Counted from the first letter of the stretch, positions 14,104 through 21,174 are shown. The stretch: 23,068 nucleotides of DNA from Candidatus Moraniibacteriota bacterium (GCA_030592425.1 JAUVJK010000007.1:1-23068); one strand, 5' to 3'. Translations and numbers: made by a program. Notes: generated from the sequence alone by a model not told the origin.

Positions 14104-15309
14104 ATGTATATTCCAGAAAAACACGTAGCACAAAATATTGTTTCAGACTATGGGACGCCTGTTTTTGTCACGAGTGCAGAAGTCGTTCGTGTTAATGCGC
14201 ACAAATTAATCGATGCCTTTACGCTGAATGATACGAAGATCTTTTATGCCCTGAAGGCTAATTATGATCCGCAGCTCGTGCGCATCATTAAAGAATCTGG
14301 CGTTTATGGGATTGATGCTGTGGCGCCTCATGAAGTGCGACTAGCGCTTGAGATGGGTTATACACCTCAGCAGATCATCTTTACGCCAAGTAATGCATCT
14401 GATGAGGAAATGCGGTATGTAAACGAACAGGGAATACTACAAAATCTCGGATCCCTTTCTGAATTGACTCGCTTTGGAAAACTCTTTCCAGGCTCAAAAG
14501 TATTACTGCGCATTTGTCCTGAGATTGGGGCAGGGGAGACACATAAGGTAACAACAGGACACATAGAAAGTAAATTTGGTATTGCGCGTAATGATCTTGA
14601 AAAAGTGTATAACATTGCGAAGAAATACAAATTGCTCATTGTGGGAATTCATTCTCATATTGGCTCAGGCTTTTACGATCCTCAAGACTTTACAAATTCT
14701 GCACGCGCAGTATGTGCTGTGGCGGCAGAATTTCCAGATGTAGAATTTGTTGATCTTGGTGGTGGATTTGGTGTTGTCTACAGGCCAGGCGAAAATGATA
14801 TTGATCTTTCTACATTTGCACAGGCTTGTCATTCACCACTTGAGGAACTTGAGAAAAAATTGGGCAAGAAAATTGAACTACGGATTGAACCAGGGAAGTT
14901 CCTTGTGACAAATACAACGGTACTACTGACGACAATTACAACGATCAAGTCAAAAGGTGATAAAAAATTTGTCGGTGTTGATAGTGGTTTCTATCATTTG
15001 ATCCGTCCGGCGATGTACGATGCGTATCATCACATTGTGAATATCTCACGGCCAGATGAATCACAAGAAGAAGTGAATGTTGTTGGGAATGTGTGTGAGA
15101 CGTGTGATGTCTTTAATGGGAATGTAAAACTTGCCGCACCACAGGAAGGAGATATCCTTGCCATTCTTTCAGCTGGCGCATATGGGTCATCGATGAGTTC
15201 TAACTATAATCTTCGTACACTCGCTCCGCATGTATTGGTTGATGGCGCGAATATTACTTTAACGCGTAGACGACAAACATATGAACAGATTATGGAGAAT
15301 TTCACTTAA
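14104..15309 (+). CDS. lysA: Diaminopimelate decarboxylase (PLP-dependent, fold III)
   Basis: Catalyses the last step of lysine synthesis, decarboxylation of meso-diaminopimelate. PLP binds K51 in FYALKANYDP. The barrel carries HSHIGSG, VDLGGGFGVVY and EPGKFLV, where most family members have EPGR. The C-terminal part carries GNVCETCDVF, with the active-site Cys, and SAGAYGSSMSSNYN. At 401 aa the length is normal. Some relatives act on carboxynorspermidine, arginine or ornithine; the CETCDVF and GAYG segments favour the diaminopimelate branch, though the substrate is not proven. No other lysine genes are in the window. It is third in the gltX operon, 10 nt after the CYTH gene. Confidence 0.9.
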   Translation: MYIPEKHVAQNIVSDYGTPVFVTSAEVVRVNAHKLIDAFTLNDTKIFYALKANYDPQLVRIIKESGVYGIDAVAPHEVRLALEMGYTPQQIIFTPSNASDEEMRYVNEQGILQNLGSLSELTRFGKLFPGSKVLLRICPEIGAGETHKVTTGHIESKFGIARNDLEKVYNIAKKYKLLIVGIHSHIGSGFYDPQDFTNSARAVCAVAAEFPDVEFVDLGGGFGVVYRPGENDIDLSTFAQACHSPLEELEKKLGKKIELRIEPGKFLVTNTTVLLTTITTIKSKGDKKFVGVDSGFYHLIRPAMYDAYHHIVNISRPDESQEEVNVVGNVCETCDVFNGNVKLAAPQEGDILAILSAGAYGSSMSSNYNLRTLAPHVLVDGANITLTRRRQTYEQIMENFT

Positions 15310-15500
15310 TTGTAGTGGTAAAACTGCATGTTTCTTTTGAAGCGTTACACCTTGTATATATTTTTAGCGATTTATTGAATGAGTTCGAGAATTCCTTGAT
15401 GTTATTATTATTATTGCAGATACGAATACTGGCGGTCTTATGAGAATACTGTAATCGATATTGTCGCAAACTTCCTTTGTGCAATTCTTAGAGTACTTCA
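15310..15500. other. Spacer between lysA and the convergent formyltransferase gene
   Basis: There is no convincing gene here. A GTG-started frame at 15313 runs 42 codons to a TGA and would continue to a TAG near 15490 if UGA were read, but it has no ribosome binding site or recognisable domain. No terminator for lysA was found. The TTATTATTATTATTG tract near 15401 is a short trinucleotide run. Confidence 0.4.
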
Positions 15501-15535
15501 AATAAAAAGAGTCGCTGCATAAATTTGCAACGACT
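15501..15535 (-). terminator. Rho-independent terminator of the PurN-like gene
   Basis: The arms TGCAACGACT / AGTCGCTGCA (15526-15535 and 15510-15519 on the plus strand) pair with one mismatch around a 6-nt loop. On the minus strand a TCTTTTTATT tract follows the hairpin. It lies 15 nt after the stop codon. Confidence 0.75.
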
Positions 15536-15550
15536 GGCATAGGATCTCTT

Positions 15551-16198
15551 TTAACTGAGAGAAGGTAATACATATTCACCGCTTGTGATCATCTCTAACG
15601 CTTTGGCATAGGCGGGTCCATCGCACATGACTTTCATGCATTCTTGATGCTGTTTTGGAGTCATCCCAGTATATTTAAGAGGATCAGAGATCGTAATAAT
15701 TGGCCCACCATCAATTTCTTCATTGAGAAGGTGAATGGTTGAAAACGTCTCGCTTTCACCGGCATTGATTGCGTCTGTGACTGCATCTGCGCCCGTATAT
15801 TTGCGTTGTCCATTATCATCGACGATGCGCAAGTCTGCCGGATGCACATTGAGAATATGGTATGCGCCAAGCAGGGGTGGAGTAATCACTAACATGAAGC
15901 CAGAGAGCATGATGATGTCGGGCATAAATGAGGCTGTCATTCGTGAGACTCTGCCGAAATATTCTTCACGTTCTTTTAGATCTTTCGGGTCAACCCTTAT
16001 CGTTTTGCACCAACGCTGATAATCTATGCAGTCACAACGGATTTGATTTGGTGCACAGACAGCTTTTCTGCCACTGGAACTGTACCTGTCCGTAAATGCA
16101 CCGACAATTTCATACTCCTCACCGCGACGAGGATCATTTCTGAGTAGATATTCAAGAGAGCTGGCACTACCCGAGAAGAAAACCACGATTCTTTTCAT
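15551..16198 (-). CDS. Formyltransferase family protein (PurN/GART-like)
   Basis: A 215-aa protein with the glycinamide ribonucleotide formyltransferase fold. It opens with RIVVFFSGSASSLEYLL, the PurN-type nucleotide loop (usually SGxGSN). The catalytic set is present: N117 and H119 in ILNVHPADL, and D163 in EEIDGGPI. PDIIMLSGFM and KYTGADAVTDAINAG are also typical. Residues 35-70 hold several cysteines (48, 55, 57, 64) not usual in PurN. No other purine genes are nearby, so it may act on a sugar nucleotide or other amine rather than GAR. A GAGG Shine-Dalgarno sequence (plus 16207-16210) stands 8 nt before the start, one of two clear examples here. Confidence 0.82.
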   Translation of the reverse strand: MKRIVVFFSGSASSLEYLLRNDPRRGEEYEIVGAFTDRYSSSGRKAVCAPNQIRCDCIDYQRWCKTIRVDPKDLKEREEYFGRVSRMTASFMPDIIMLSGFMLVITPPLLGAYHILNVHPADLRIVDDNGQRKYTGADAVTDAINAGESETFSTIHLLNEEIDGGPIITISDPLKYTGMTPKQHQECMKVMCDGPAYAKALEMITSGEYVLPSLS

Positions 16199-16245
16199 TT
16201 TGAATTCCTCAACTTGTAAATTGGTAAAACTACTTCTGCCAATCT

Positions 16246-16274
16246 ATTGTGTAAAAAGAAAAGCGCTTTGTCAA
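16246..16274 (-). promoter_or_regulatory. Candidate promoter of the PurN-like gene, nested in the upstream terminator
   Basis: On the minus strand TTGACA (plus 16269-16274) is followed after 17 bases by CACAAT (plus 16246-16251). The -35 box is formed by the loop and first stem base(s) of the preceding gene's terminator hairpin. The -10 box has two mismatches, so confidence is moderate. Confidence 0.45.
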
Positions 16275-16282
16275 GCGCTTTT
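16253..16282 (-). terminator. Rho-independent terminator of the 117-aa coiled-coil gene
   Basis: A perfect 10-bp stem AAAAGCGCTT / AAGCGCTTTT has a 4-nt loop; on the minus strand it is followed by CTTTTTA. It separates the coiled-coil gene from the PurN-like gene. Confidence 0.88.
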
Positions 16283-16323
16283 ACTATCTCTAGGATGATT
16301 TTTTAGATGGCCTTGTAAAAAAC

Positions 16324-16677
16324 CTAATCAGCCTTTTTAAATGCTACTGTATAAACTGGTTCATAGAGTGAATCATACTCATCACGTACTTCAACTGTTT
16401 TACCATCCATGAGCGTTGTCATTGCGATATCAGAGGCCATCTCTTTGAGACTTTTATCTTTGTCCTTTAAGTCTTCAAGGTCGAGCCATCTTTTGCCCAT
16501 GGCATTTTGGATCAATGTTTCCATTTGCTTTTTTTCATCACGGATCTTTTCTACCTTTTCTTTAAGTATTTGATATTCCTCGTCCTGCGCCATTGCGTCA
16601 CGATATTCCTTACGAATATCCTTCATGTCTTTTTTAACCTCTTGTTGATCATTGAACACACTTTGGATGTCTTTCAT
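16324..16677 (-). CDS. Coiled-coil hypothetical protein (117 aa)
   Basis: I do not recognise a named family. Residues 1-60 are a continuous charged helix with heptad spacing (QQEVKKDMKDIRKEYRDAM, then ILKEKVEKIRDEKKQMETL) and should form a coiled coil. The following part has GKRWLDLEDLKDKDKSLKEM and ends in a short β-like tail, EPVYTVAFKKAD. There is no signal or membrane segment. It has its own extended -10 promoter and a strong terminator, so it forms a single-gene transcript. A stable α-helical dimer is the most that can be inferred. Confidence 0.75.
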   Translation of the reverse strand: MKDIQSVFNDQQEVKKDMKDIRKEYRDAMAQDEEYQILKEKVEKIRDEKKQMETLIQNAMGKRWLDLEDLKDKDKSLKEMASDIAMTTLMDGKTVEVRDEYDSLYEPVYTVAFKKAD

Positions 16678-16712
16678 TGCTATTTGCTAAATAAATTAAT
16701 ACGATAAGAGCT

Positions 16713-16721
16713 ATTATAGCA
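16713..16721 (-). promoter_or_regulatory. Extended -10 promoter of the coiled-coil gene
   Basis: The minus strand reads TGCTATAAT, a perfect -10 with TGn extension. The predicted leader is about 29 nt. There is no clear -35. Confidence 0.65.
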
Positions 16722-16948
16722 TACATTTAGAAGTCATAAAAATAGTATATATGAAGTTCTGTCTGTATAATATTCAATAAATGAGCATGAATAGTTGATC
16801 AAAAGAATTACTTGCAAAAAAATATTCTAGTGAAAACGGAATAATGGGGAACTACGAATAGTACTAGTTTGCAGTATATAATACTACTAAAGAATTGTAG
16901 TTTCTGTTGAGTATGTAGTCTATACGTGTTAAAGGAAATTATTCATCT

Positions 16949-17140
16949 ATGATAGTTATTTTGGCAGAGAGCTATAGCAAATGTTACGTGTATAGAGATC
17001 TATCATATTATAAAGCATATACTATTAATGTCGCACAATGGGGAATTATGAGAATTGTGGGGAAGTCGTTGATTGTGATTATATTAAAAACAAATACAGT
17101 TTATCTGACTAAAGAAGAAATGATACATAATATAGTATAA
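16949..17140 (+). CDS. Doubtful small ORF (63 aa)
   Basis: The frame opens with ATG after a possible AAAGGA ribosome binding site about 11 bases upstream and encodes a mixed hydrophobic peptide (MIVILAES...GKSLIVIILKTNTVYL). No domain is recognised. The base composition is that of the AT-rich spacer, in which frames of this length can arise by chance, and the last codons enter an 18-bp palindrome. I list it only because nothing else explains this segment. Confidence 0.2.
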   Translation: MIVILAESYSKCYVYRDLSYYKAYTINVAQWGIMRIVGKSLIVIILKTNTVYLTKEEMIHNIV

Positions 17141-17149
17141 ATATACTAT
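17132..17149. repeat. Perfect 18-bp inverted repeat
   Basis: ATAGTATA, two bases, TATACTAT. The outer ATAGT/ACTAT half-sites are the same as those in the palindrome upstream of lexA (18212-18224), but with a different spacing. It overlaps the stop of the doubtful 63-aa frame. Confidence 0.6.
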
Positions 17150-17293
17150 CCATTGTTAATTTGTGGAATATTTATACTAATATTGTTTGAAAAATATTTA
17201 ATTAATGAAATCTGTATAATAATGATGAAATAGAATACTGAAGCTTGAGGATAATATAATGATGATATTGAAGATCAATAGTAATACTAACGT

Positions 17294-17627
17294 ATGGGTG
17301 AAAATATTGAAGGAGCCTTAGAACGCATTGTAGGATCTCGAATTATGCCAAAAAGTCAAAAAATATGGATTTGATCAAATGCAATGAGTTTTGACGAAAA
17401 AGTGTATACATACATGTACCTTGCTAATAAATTATTTAGTACAAATTCAGGAGAACGATTTGAGAGAAAAAAGTGGTACGTACGTATAGGTAAATATATA
17501 CAAAGAAGGAAAAAAATTTAAGAGATCATCCGGAGAGATATTTTGTAAAGAAAAATCGAAGAACGAAGATTTTAAGATATGAACATATAGAGAGATGATA
17601 GATACGATCATGAAAGTTCTCATCTAG
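17294..17627 (+). pseudogene. Possible broken or UGA-containing reading frame
   Basis: From ATG 17294 a frame runs 26 codons to TGA (17372-17374), then stays open for 48 more codons to TAA at 17519-17521. The second part reads as ordinary protein (SNAMSFDEKVYTYMYLANKL, then GERFERKKWYVRIGKYI). A different frame opens at 17490 and continues (IYKEGKKFKRSSGEIFCKEK) through another TGA at 17580-17582 to TAG at 17625-17627. A gene decayed by one frameshift and two TGA codons would look like this, and so would chance open frames in AT-rich DNA. No domain is recognised. No Shine-Dalgarno sequence precedes the start. Confidence 0.25.
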
Positions 17628-18198
17628 AATGACACTTTATATTGTTAGTAAATTAATTCTATTCGTAGGTGTAGTTATCGGTCATAATAATAAAAAGAAG
17701 CACTTCCCACATTTCAGCCTATCCAATGTCTTATAATCTACATTGTGCGACGTTAGACATATATCAGCCTGCACCAGAGCGTTTACGATATCTTATGACT
17801 ATATGATCCTTATGGCTGTAATATTTTGGATCATCTCCCCTATGACGATCATTGTGACATGTGGCATTGGTTAGTATATTTACAAAATGTACTTAATTAT
17901 TTTTCTGGTTCTTTCTTATTATTTTGTAAATTATAAAAGACTAATTTTTGAGTTGATCTAATCTTAAGCTATTTTTATTTTTGTAAAAAAGTCTAGCTCA
18001 CTTCCCTATTTTTACCTCTAAGAAAATAAGCTTTTTTACGAATTTATTTTTTAGTAATATTTTTGTAGAGTGATAAAAGTCTCTTCTTACCGAAATATAT
18101 TATTAAAGATCAGCCTAGAATAAGTTAATCCTAAAAAAATATTTAATAAGTACACTTTCGATAAATAGCTATAAATCTCTATTTTATTGCTAAAAAAG

Positions 18199-18207
18199 TT
18201 ATCCACA
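18199..18207 (+). promoter_or_regulatory. Perfect DnaA-box match
   Basis: TTATCCACA is identical to the strongest E. coli DnaA box. It lies at the end of the 1.5-kb AT-rich stretch and 5 bases before the phased TAGTGATA repeats. One other match to TTATnCACA in the window (12113-12121) shows that a single box alone is weak evidence. Confidence 0.4.
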
Positions 18208-18211
18208 GGAC

Positions 18212-18242
18212 ATAGTGATACTATAGTGATATACTAGTGATA
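18212..18242. repeat. Three TAGTGATA repeats with 11-bp period; candidate LexA operator
   Basis: TAGTGATA occurs at 18213, 18224 and 18235, exactly 11 bases apart, so the copies face the same side of the helix. The array also contains two inverted repeats, ATAGT-GAT-ACTAT (18212-18224) and TAGT-GATAT-ACTA (18224-18236). It covers the -35 region and runs into the lexA -10 box, the position expected for autoregulation by LexA. Confidence 0.65.
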
Positions 18243-18246
18243 TAAT
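18238..18246 (+). promoter_or_regulatory. Extended -10 promoter of lexA
   Basis: TGATATAAT is a perfect TATAAT with TGn extension, overlapping the third TAGTGATA repeat. The predicted leader is only about 12 nt. No consensus -35 is present. Confidence 0.6.
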
Positions 18247-18264
18247 TAAATAAAATATAGTGTT

Positions 18265-18888
18265 ATGCAATTAACAGATAAACAACAGAAAACTCTAGAT
18301 ACGATTCAGGAATATGAAGCTGACGAGATGTCACAGCCTTCGATGTACCGCCTCTCGAAGATTCTTGAGGAATCACCAACCTCCACGCGCCAAGTTGTTG
18401 AGTCGTTGGAGAAAAAAAGTTTAGTAAAACGGGATGGTAAACATGTCTTCGCAATCAAGAAGGAATTTTGTGATAAACAAAATGTGATGAATATTCCTGT
18501 GTATGGTCTGGCATCATGCGGTGAAGCTCTCGCATTCGCACAAGATAATGTTAGTGGATTTCTTCAGGTGTCCGCAAGTCTTTTTCGTGATAAAGACCCT
18601 GTGCAATTATTCGCCATTCAGGCCGTTGGTGACTCAATGAATAAAGAAGGTATTGATGATGAATCTTATATCATCTTTGAAAAGTATTGTGGTCAGGATC
18701 TTGATAAACAGATCGTTGTTGCAATTATAAACGGTATGGCAACGGTGAAAAAATATTCACATAAGAGTGATGATCTTGTCATGCTGATGCCATCTTCGAC
18801 GAATGCGAAGCATCGACCAATTTATATTTCCAAGTCAGACAACTTTATTAGTGCTGGCATCTTGAAGCGTATTTTGCCAAAAAAGTAA
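18265..18888 (+). CDS. lexA: LexA repressor (S24 family)
   Basis: Transcriptional repressor of the DNA-damage (SOS) regulon that cuts itself when RecA filaments form. Residues 1-65 form a winged-helix DNA-binding domain (LTDKQQKTLDTIQEYEAD, MYRLSKILEE, STRQVVESLEKKSLVKRDG). The S24 peptidase domain follows from about 75. The self-cleavage site reads LASCGEA, with C85-G86 replacing the usual Ala-Gly, as in UmuD. The dyad is S124 (GDSMNKEGI) and K162 (ATVKKY). At 207 aa the length is standard. A row of phased repeats overlaps its promoter and suggests autoregulation. A RecB-like nuclease gene with its own promoter follows. An S24 regulator other than LexA is possible, since the DNA-binding half is divergent. 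Confidence 0.88.
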   Translation: MQLTDKQQKTLDTIQEYEADEMSQPSMYRLSKILEESPTSTRQVVESLEKKSLVKRDGKHVFAIKKEFCDKQNVMNIPVYGLASCGEALAFAQDNVSGFLQVSASLFRDKDPVQLFAIQAVGDSMNKEGIDDESYIIFEKYCGQDLDKQIVVAIINGMATVKKYSHKSDDLVMLMPSSTNAKHRPIYISKSDNFISAGILKRILPKK

Positions 18889-18906
18889 ATGCTGATAAGT
18901 CAATAA

Positions 18907-18936
18907 TTGTCAATGAATTACTGTACGTGATAGAAT
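18907..18936 (+). promoter_or_regulatory. Promoter of the PD-(D/E)XK nuclease gene
   Basis: TTGTCA (18907-18912), 18 bases, then TAGAAT (18931-18936) with TGA directly before it (extended -10). The predicted transcript start is near 18943. None of the TAGTGATA repeats seen before lexA is present here, so SOS control of this gene is not supported. Confidence 0.65.
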
Positions 18937-19024
18937 AGATATAAGCTATAGTTTAGGACGCAAGTACTTTTACTCTCAGTCATGATTGATGGGATTTGTT
19001 TTTAGATTTACTGACAAGATATTT

Positions 19025-20149
19025 ATGCGTATCTCTTTTTCTTCAATGGAGACCTACAAACAGTGTCCATTGAAGTACAAATTTAAGGAAATCAATCGCC
19101 TCAAGGAACCAAAATCAAAAGAGGCTGTTTTTGGTACGATCATTCATGCGACGCTCAAGTATATGTATGATCCTGCGCTCATTGCTCCAGGACTAGAAGA
19201 TGCACTTGATTATTATTCAAAGAACTGGAACTCTGATGTGTATGAAGTGGAAGCAGAAGAGCGTGCGGCGTTTTCACAGGGCGTAAGGATCATTCAAGAC
19301 TATTATGAACGTAATGAGATCGCAGATGCGACGATCGTTGATCTGGAAAGTCGTTTCGCCATTGAGATTGGCCCTGATGATGATCGACATATTGTATCTG
19401 GTATTGTCGATCGCATCGATCGCACAAAAGATGGTTATGAGATCATTGACTATAAAACGGGTAAGAAAATGCCGAGTCAGGATCAGATTGATAATAATTT
19501 ACAGTTGTCGATCTATCTCCTTGCCTTTTTGAAAAGATATCCAAAAGAGTATGAAAATCTTGAGAATATCACTGTAAGTCTTTATTTTCTCAAACATGGA
19601 CAAAAATTGTCATCGACACGTACGGTGGAACAGCTTGAGGAGGTAGAACAGGAATTTCTTGATGTGATCACGCAGATCAATGAACAAATCTATGACCCAA
19701 TTGTCACGCCGCTGTGTGGATGGTGTGGATTTCAACGTGAGTGTCCAATGTGGCGACATAAATTTAAGGATGAACGTCAGATCGACTCTGATGAAGTGCA
19801 TGAGATGATCAAATCGTATATTGCTACAAAAAGTAACATGATAACAGAGCGTCGAGAACTTGCTGTGCTACAGAAAAATATCATTACATACATGGATCAA
19901 GAAGGTGTAGAACGTGTTTTTGATGATGATGGTGTGGTTGCTCGCTCTGAGCGTAAAACGTATAAATACAACGAAGAAGTTCTTCGTGACCTACTTGAAC
20001 CTAAAGGTCTTTGGGATGAGGTGACGAAGATTGATGGCATTGCACTGAAAAAAGTTGCTACCGCTCTCGGTGTGAAAGAGAAAAGAACAATTGAAAAATC
20101 AAAAGAAATTAAAAGTACATCACAATCATTGACAGTAAAGAAGAAATAA
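19025..20149 (+). CDS. RecB/Cas4-like PD-(D/E)XK nuclease with an Fe-S cluster
   Basis: A 374-aa member of the PDDEXK_1 superfamily. The start has ISFSSMETYKQCPLKYKF, the typical opening of AddB/Cas4-like nucleases, then FGTIIHATLK. The catalytic core is GIVDRID (D129) and YEIIDYKTGK (D142-Y-K144), followed by NNLQLSIYLLAF. Four cysteines (C14, C231, C234, C240 in LCGWCGFQRECPMW) are spaced as in nucleases that hold a 4Fe-4S cluster. The C-terminal 130 residues are helical and charged and may bind DNA. ATG 19025 was chosen because the family begins at this point; ATG 18989 or TTG 18986 would add 12-13 unrelated residues. There are no cas genes nearby. A repair role is likely given lexA 136 nt upstream. 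Confidence 0.88.
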   Translation: MRISFSSMETYKQCPLKYKFKEINRLKEPKSKEAVFGTIIHATLKYMYDPALIAPGLEDALDYYSKNWNSDVYEVEAEERAAFSQGVRIIQDYYERNEIADATIVDLESRFAIEIGPDDDRHIVSGIVDRIDRTKDGYEIIDYKTGKKMPSQDQIDNNLQLSIYLLAFLKRYPKEYENLENITVSLYFLKHGQKLSSTRTVEQLEEVEQEFLDVITQINEQIYDPIVTPLCGWCGFQRECPMWRHKFKDERQIDSDEVHEMIKSYIATKSNMITERRELAVLQKNIITYMDQEGVERVFDDDGVVARSERKTYKYNEEVLRDLLEPKGLWDEVTKIDGIALKKVATALGVKEKRTIEKSKEIKSTSQSLTVKKK

Positions 20150-20362
20150 TATACTCTCGAATCAATTCCTGCCCACTTTGTTGTAGACCTGTCAAAAAAT
20201 GCGTTCTACAAAGTATGTGTAATCGCGTTATATATCGCACCTATTTACTTGACCAGTGTAATGACACGTGCGGAGATGTTTTGAATAGTATTACAAATTT
20301 CGGGGATGCTCTCTAGACCATATGTGGTGGAAGTCCGAAACTTCCCTCCCCAACCAATTATA
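20150..20362 (+). ncRNA. Possible structured RNA in the gap between the nuclease and pyrH
   Basis: No gene fits here, but several hairpins stand in series on the plus strand. ACTTTG...CAAAGT lies near 20176-20215 with a further GTAGA/TCTAC match. GTGT-AATG-ACAC is at 20256-20267. Near 20309-20355 GGGGA...TCCCC closes ACCA-TATG-TGGT and GGAAGT-CCGAA-ACTTCC. A terminator follows. It does not match tRNA, tmRNA, SRP RNA or RNase P RNA as I know them. It could instead be an untranslated tail of the nuclease mRNA. Confidence 0.3.
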
Positions 20363-20393
20363 AAACCCTGTATACACAAATGTGACAGGGTTT
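20363..20393. terminator. Terminator hairpin between convergent units
   Basis: A perfect 9-bp stem, AAACCCTGT / ACAGGGTTT, has a 13-nt loop that can itself pair (CAC...GTG). Short T-rich tails on both strands (TTTAATATTT on plus, TTTTATAATT on minus) allow weak bidirectional termination for the nuclease side and for pyrH. Confidence 0.7.
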
Positions 20394-20429
20394 AATATTT
20401 GACTATACCTTACCTAGTGGGATTGTTTA

Positions 20430-21134
20430 TTAGTCATTACGGATAACGCTTCCTTCAAACTTTTCATCTCCGAGGTATCGACGAAGATTTTCAAGATTGC
20501 GCCCGTTCATTGTGACGACTTCAAGATTCTCATGCTCTGCAAGTTCTGACGCAACTGGATCAAAGGGTGCGTTCATTCCTGGTTCCCATTCTCCACCAAA
20601 CATTGCACGGAAATCCTTCCATGAGATCTCTTCTAATTTTTTAGCATCAGGAAATTTCTTTGGATCTTTATCATAGATATAATCAATATTAGAAAGATTG
20701 ACGATCTTTTTGATGCCGAGATAGCGTGCAAGAAGTGTTGTGTCATAGTCTGTTGAAAATCCTGGTCGCCACCCTGCTGCGATCATAATTGGGTCTTTGG
20801 ACTGATAAAAGTCCTCAAGATCATGTGGATTGGTATTGATTCGTGCATAAGCATATTTTTTGAAGATCGTTCTGATGAGATGCCCATTGAGTCGTGTCGC
20901 ATGAATACCAAGCCAATCCTTATCTTCATCAGAGAGTTCTGGATCGATTTCTCCAGCTGCATTTTGATATTTTCGTGCCGTTCTTCCACCTCCAGTGATA
21001 AAAACAAATTTTTGTCCCTTTGCAATACATTCCACGATCAAATTACGAAATTCAGTGAGTAACTTTACATCGATCTGATCAGGAACAATTAATGAACCAC
21101 CGAGATTGATAATAAATGTATTTTCACGTTTCAT
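20430..21134 (-). CDS. pyrH: UMP kinase (amino acid kinase fold, archaeal-like)
   Basis: Phosphorylates UMP to UDP with ATP, feeding UTP and, through the pyrG product encoded nearby, CTP. The amino acid kinase fold shows INLGGSLIVPDQID at the start, FVFITGGGRTARKYQ (the GGG nucleotide loop), WLGIHATRLNGHLIR, GWRPGFSTDYDTTLLA and NLSNIDYIYDKDPKKFPDA. EEISWKDFRAMFGGEWEPGM and NAPFDPVASELA resemble the archaeal rather than the E. coli type enzyme. At 234 aa the length is normal. The start is set at ATG 21134; a longer frame to 21215 would overlap the preceding gene and add unrelated residues. It follows the Ada-like gene by 40 nt and probably shares its transcript. Confidence 0.9.
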   Translation of the reverse strand: MKRENTFIINLGGSLIVPDQIDVKLLTEFRNLIVECIAKGQKFVFITGGGRTARKYQNAAGEIDPELSDEDKDWLGIHATRLNGHLIRTIFKKYAYARINTNPHDLEDFYQSKDPIMIAAGWRPGFSTDYDTTLLARYLGIKKIVNLSNIDYIYDKDPKKFPDAKKLEEISWKDFRAMFGGEWEPGMNAPFDPVASELAEHENLEVVTMNGRNLENLRRYLGDEKFEGSVIRND

Positions 21135-21174
21135 ATTTAGTAGGTTATAGAAATTAGAGATTGTGATCATTATT

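Larger units (their letters stand above)
16722..18198. other. Long AT-rich stretch without a convincing intact gene
   Basis: About 1.5 kb, visibly richer in A+T than the flanking genes, in a window where genes are otherwise tightly packed. It holds many short inverted repeats built from ATAGT/ACTAT and AGTAT/ATACT, including 16874-16886 (AGTAT-ATA-ATACT), 16992-17003 (ATAGA-GA-TCTAT) and 17132-17149. There is one weak 63-codon frame (16949-17140) and a possible broken frame (17294-17627). From 17640 to 18198 I see no supported gene on either strand, and no tRNA or CRISPR. Possible readings are a decayed accessory region, a replication origin region, or an expanded regulatory region of lexA. 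Confidence 0.6.

Noticed and set aside
15313..15492. GTG-started frame containing one TGA downstream of lysA
   Set aside because: It has no ribosome binding site, no domain and a biased leucine run from a TTA repeat; an equally long frame exists on the other strand.
17640..17960. Three overlapping partly open frames, one with a hydrophobic stretch (YDYMILMAVIFWIISPM)
   Set aside because: All three frames are about equally open and none has a proper start or ribosome binding site, as expected of AT-rich spacer.
20309..20355. Resemblance of GGTGGAAGTCCGAAAC to the conserved GGAAAGTCCG of RNase P RNA
   Set aside because: No matching partner region or other conserved RNase P segments are present, and the available length is far too short.
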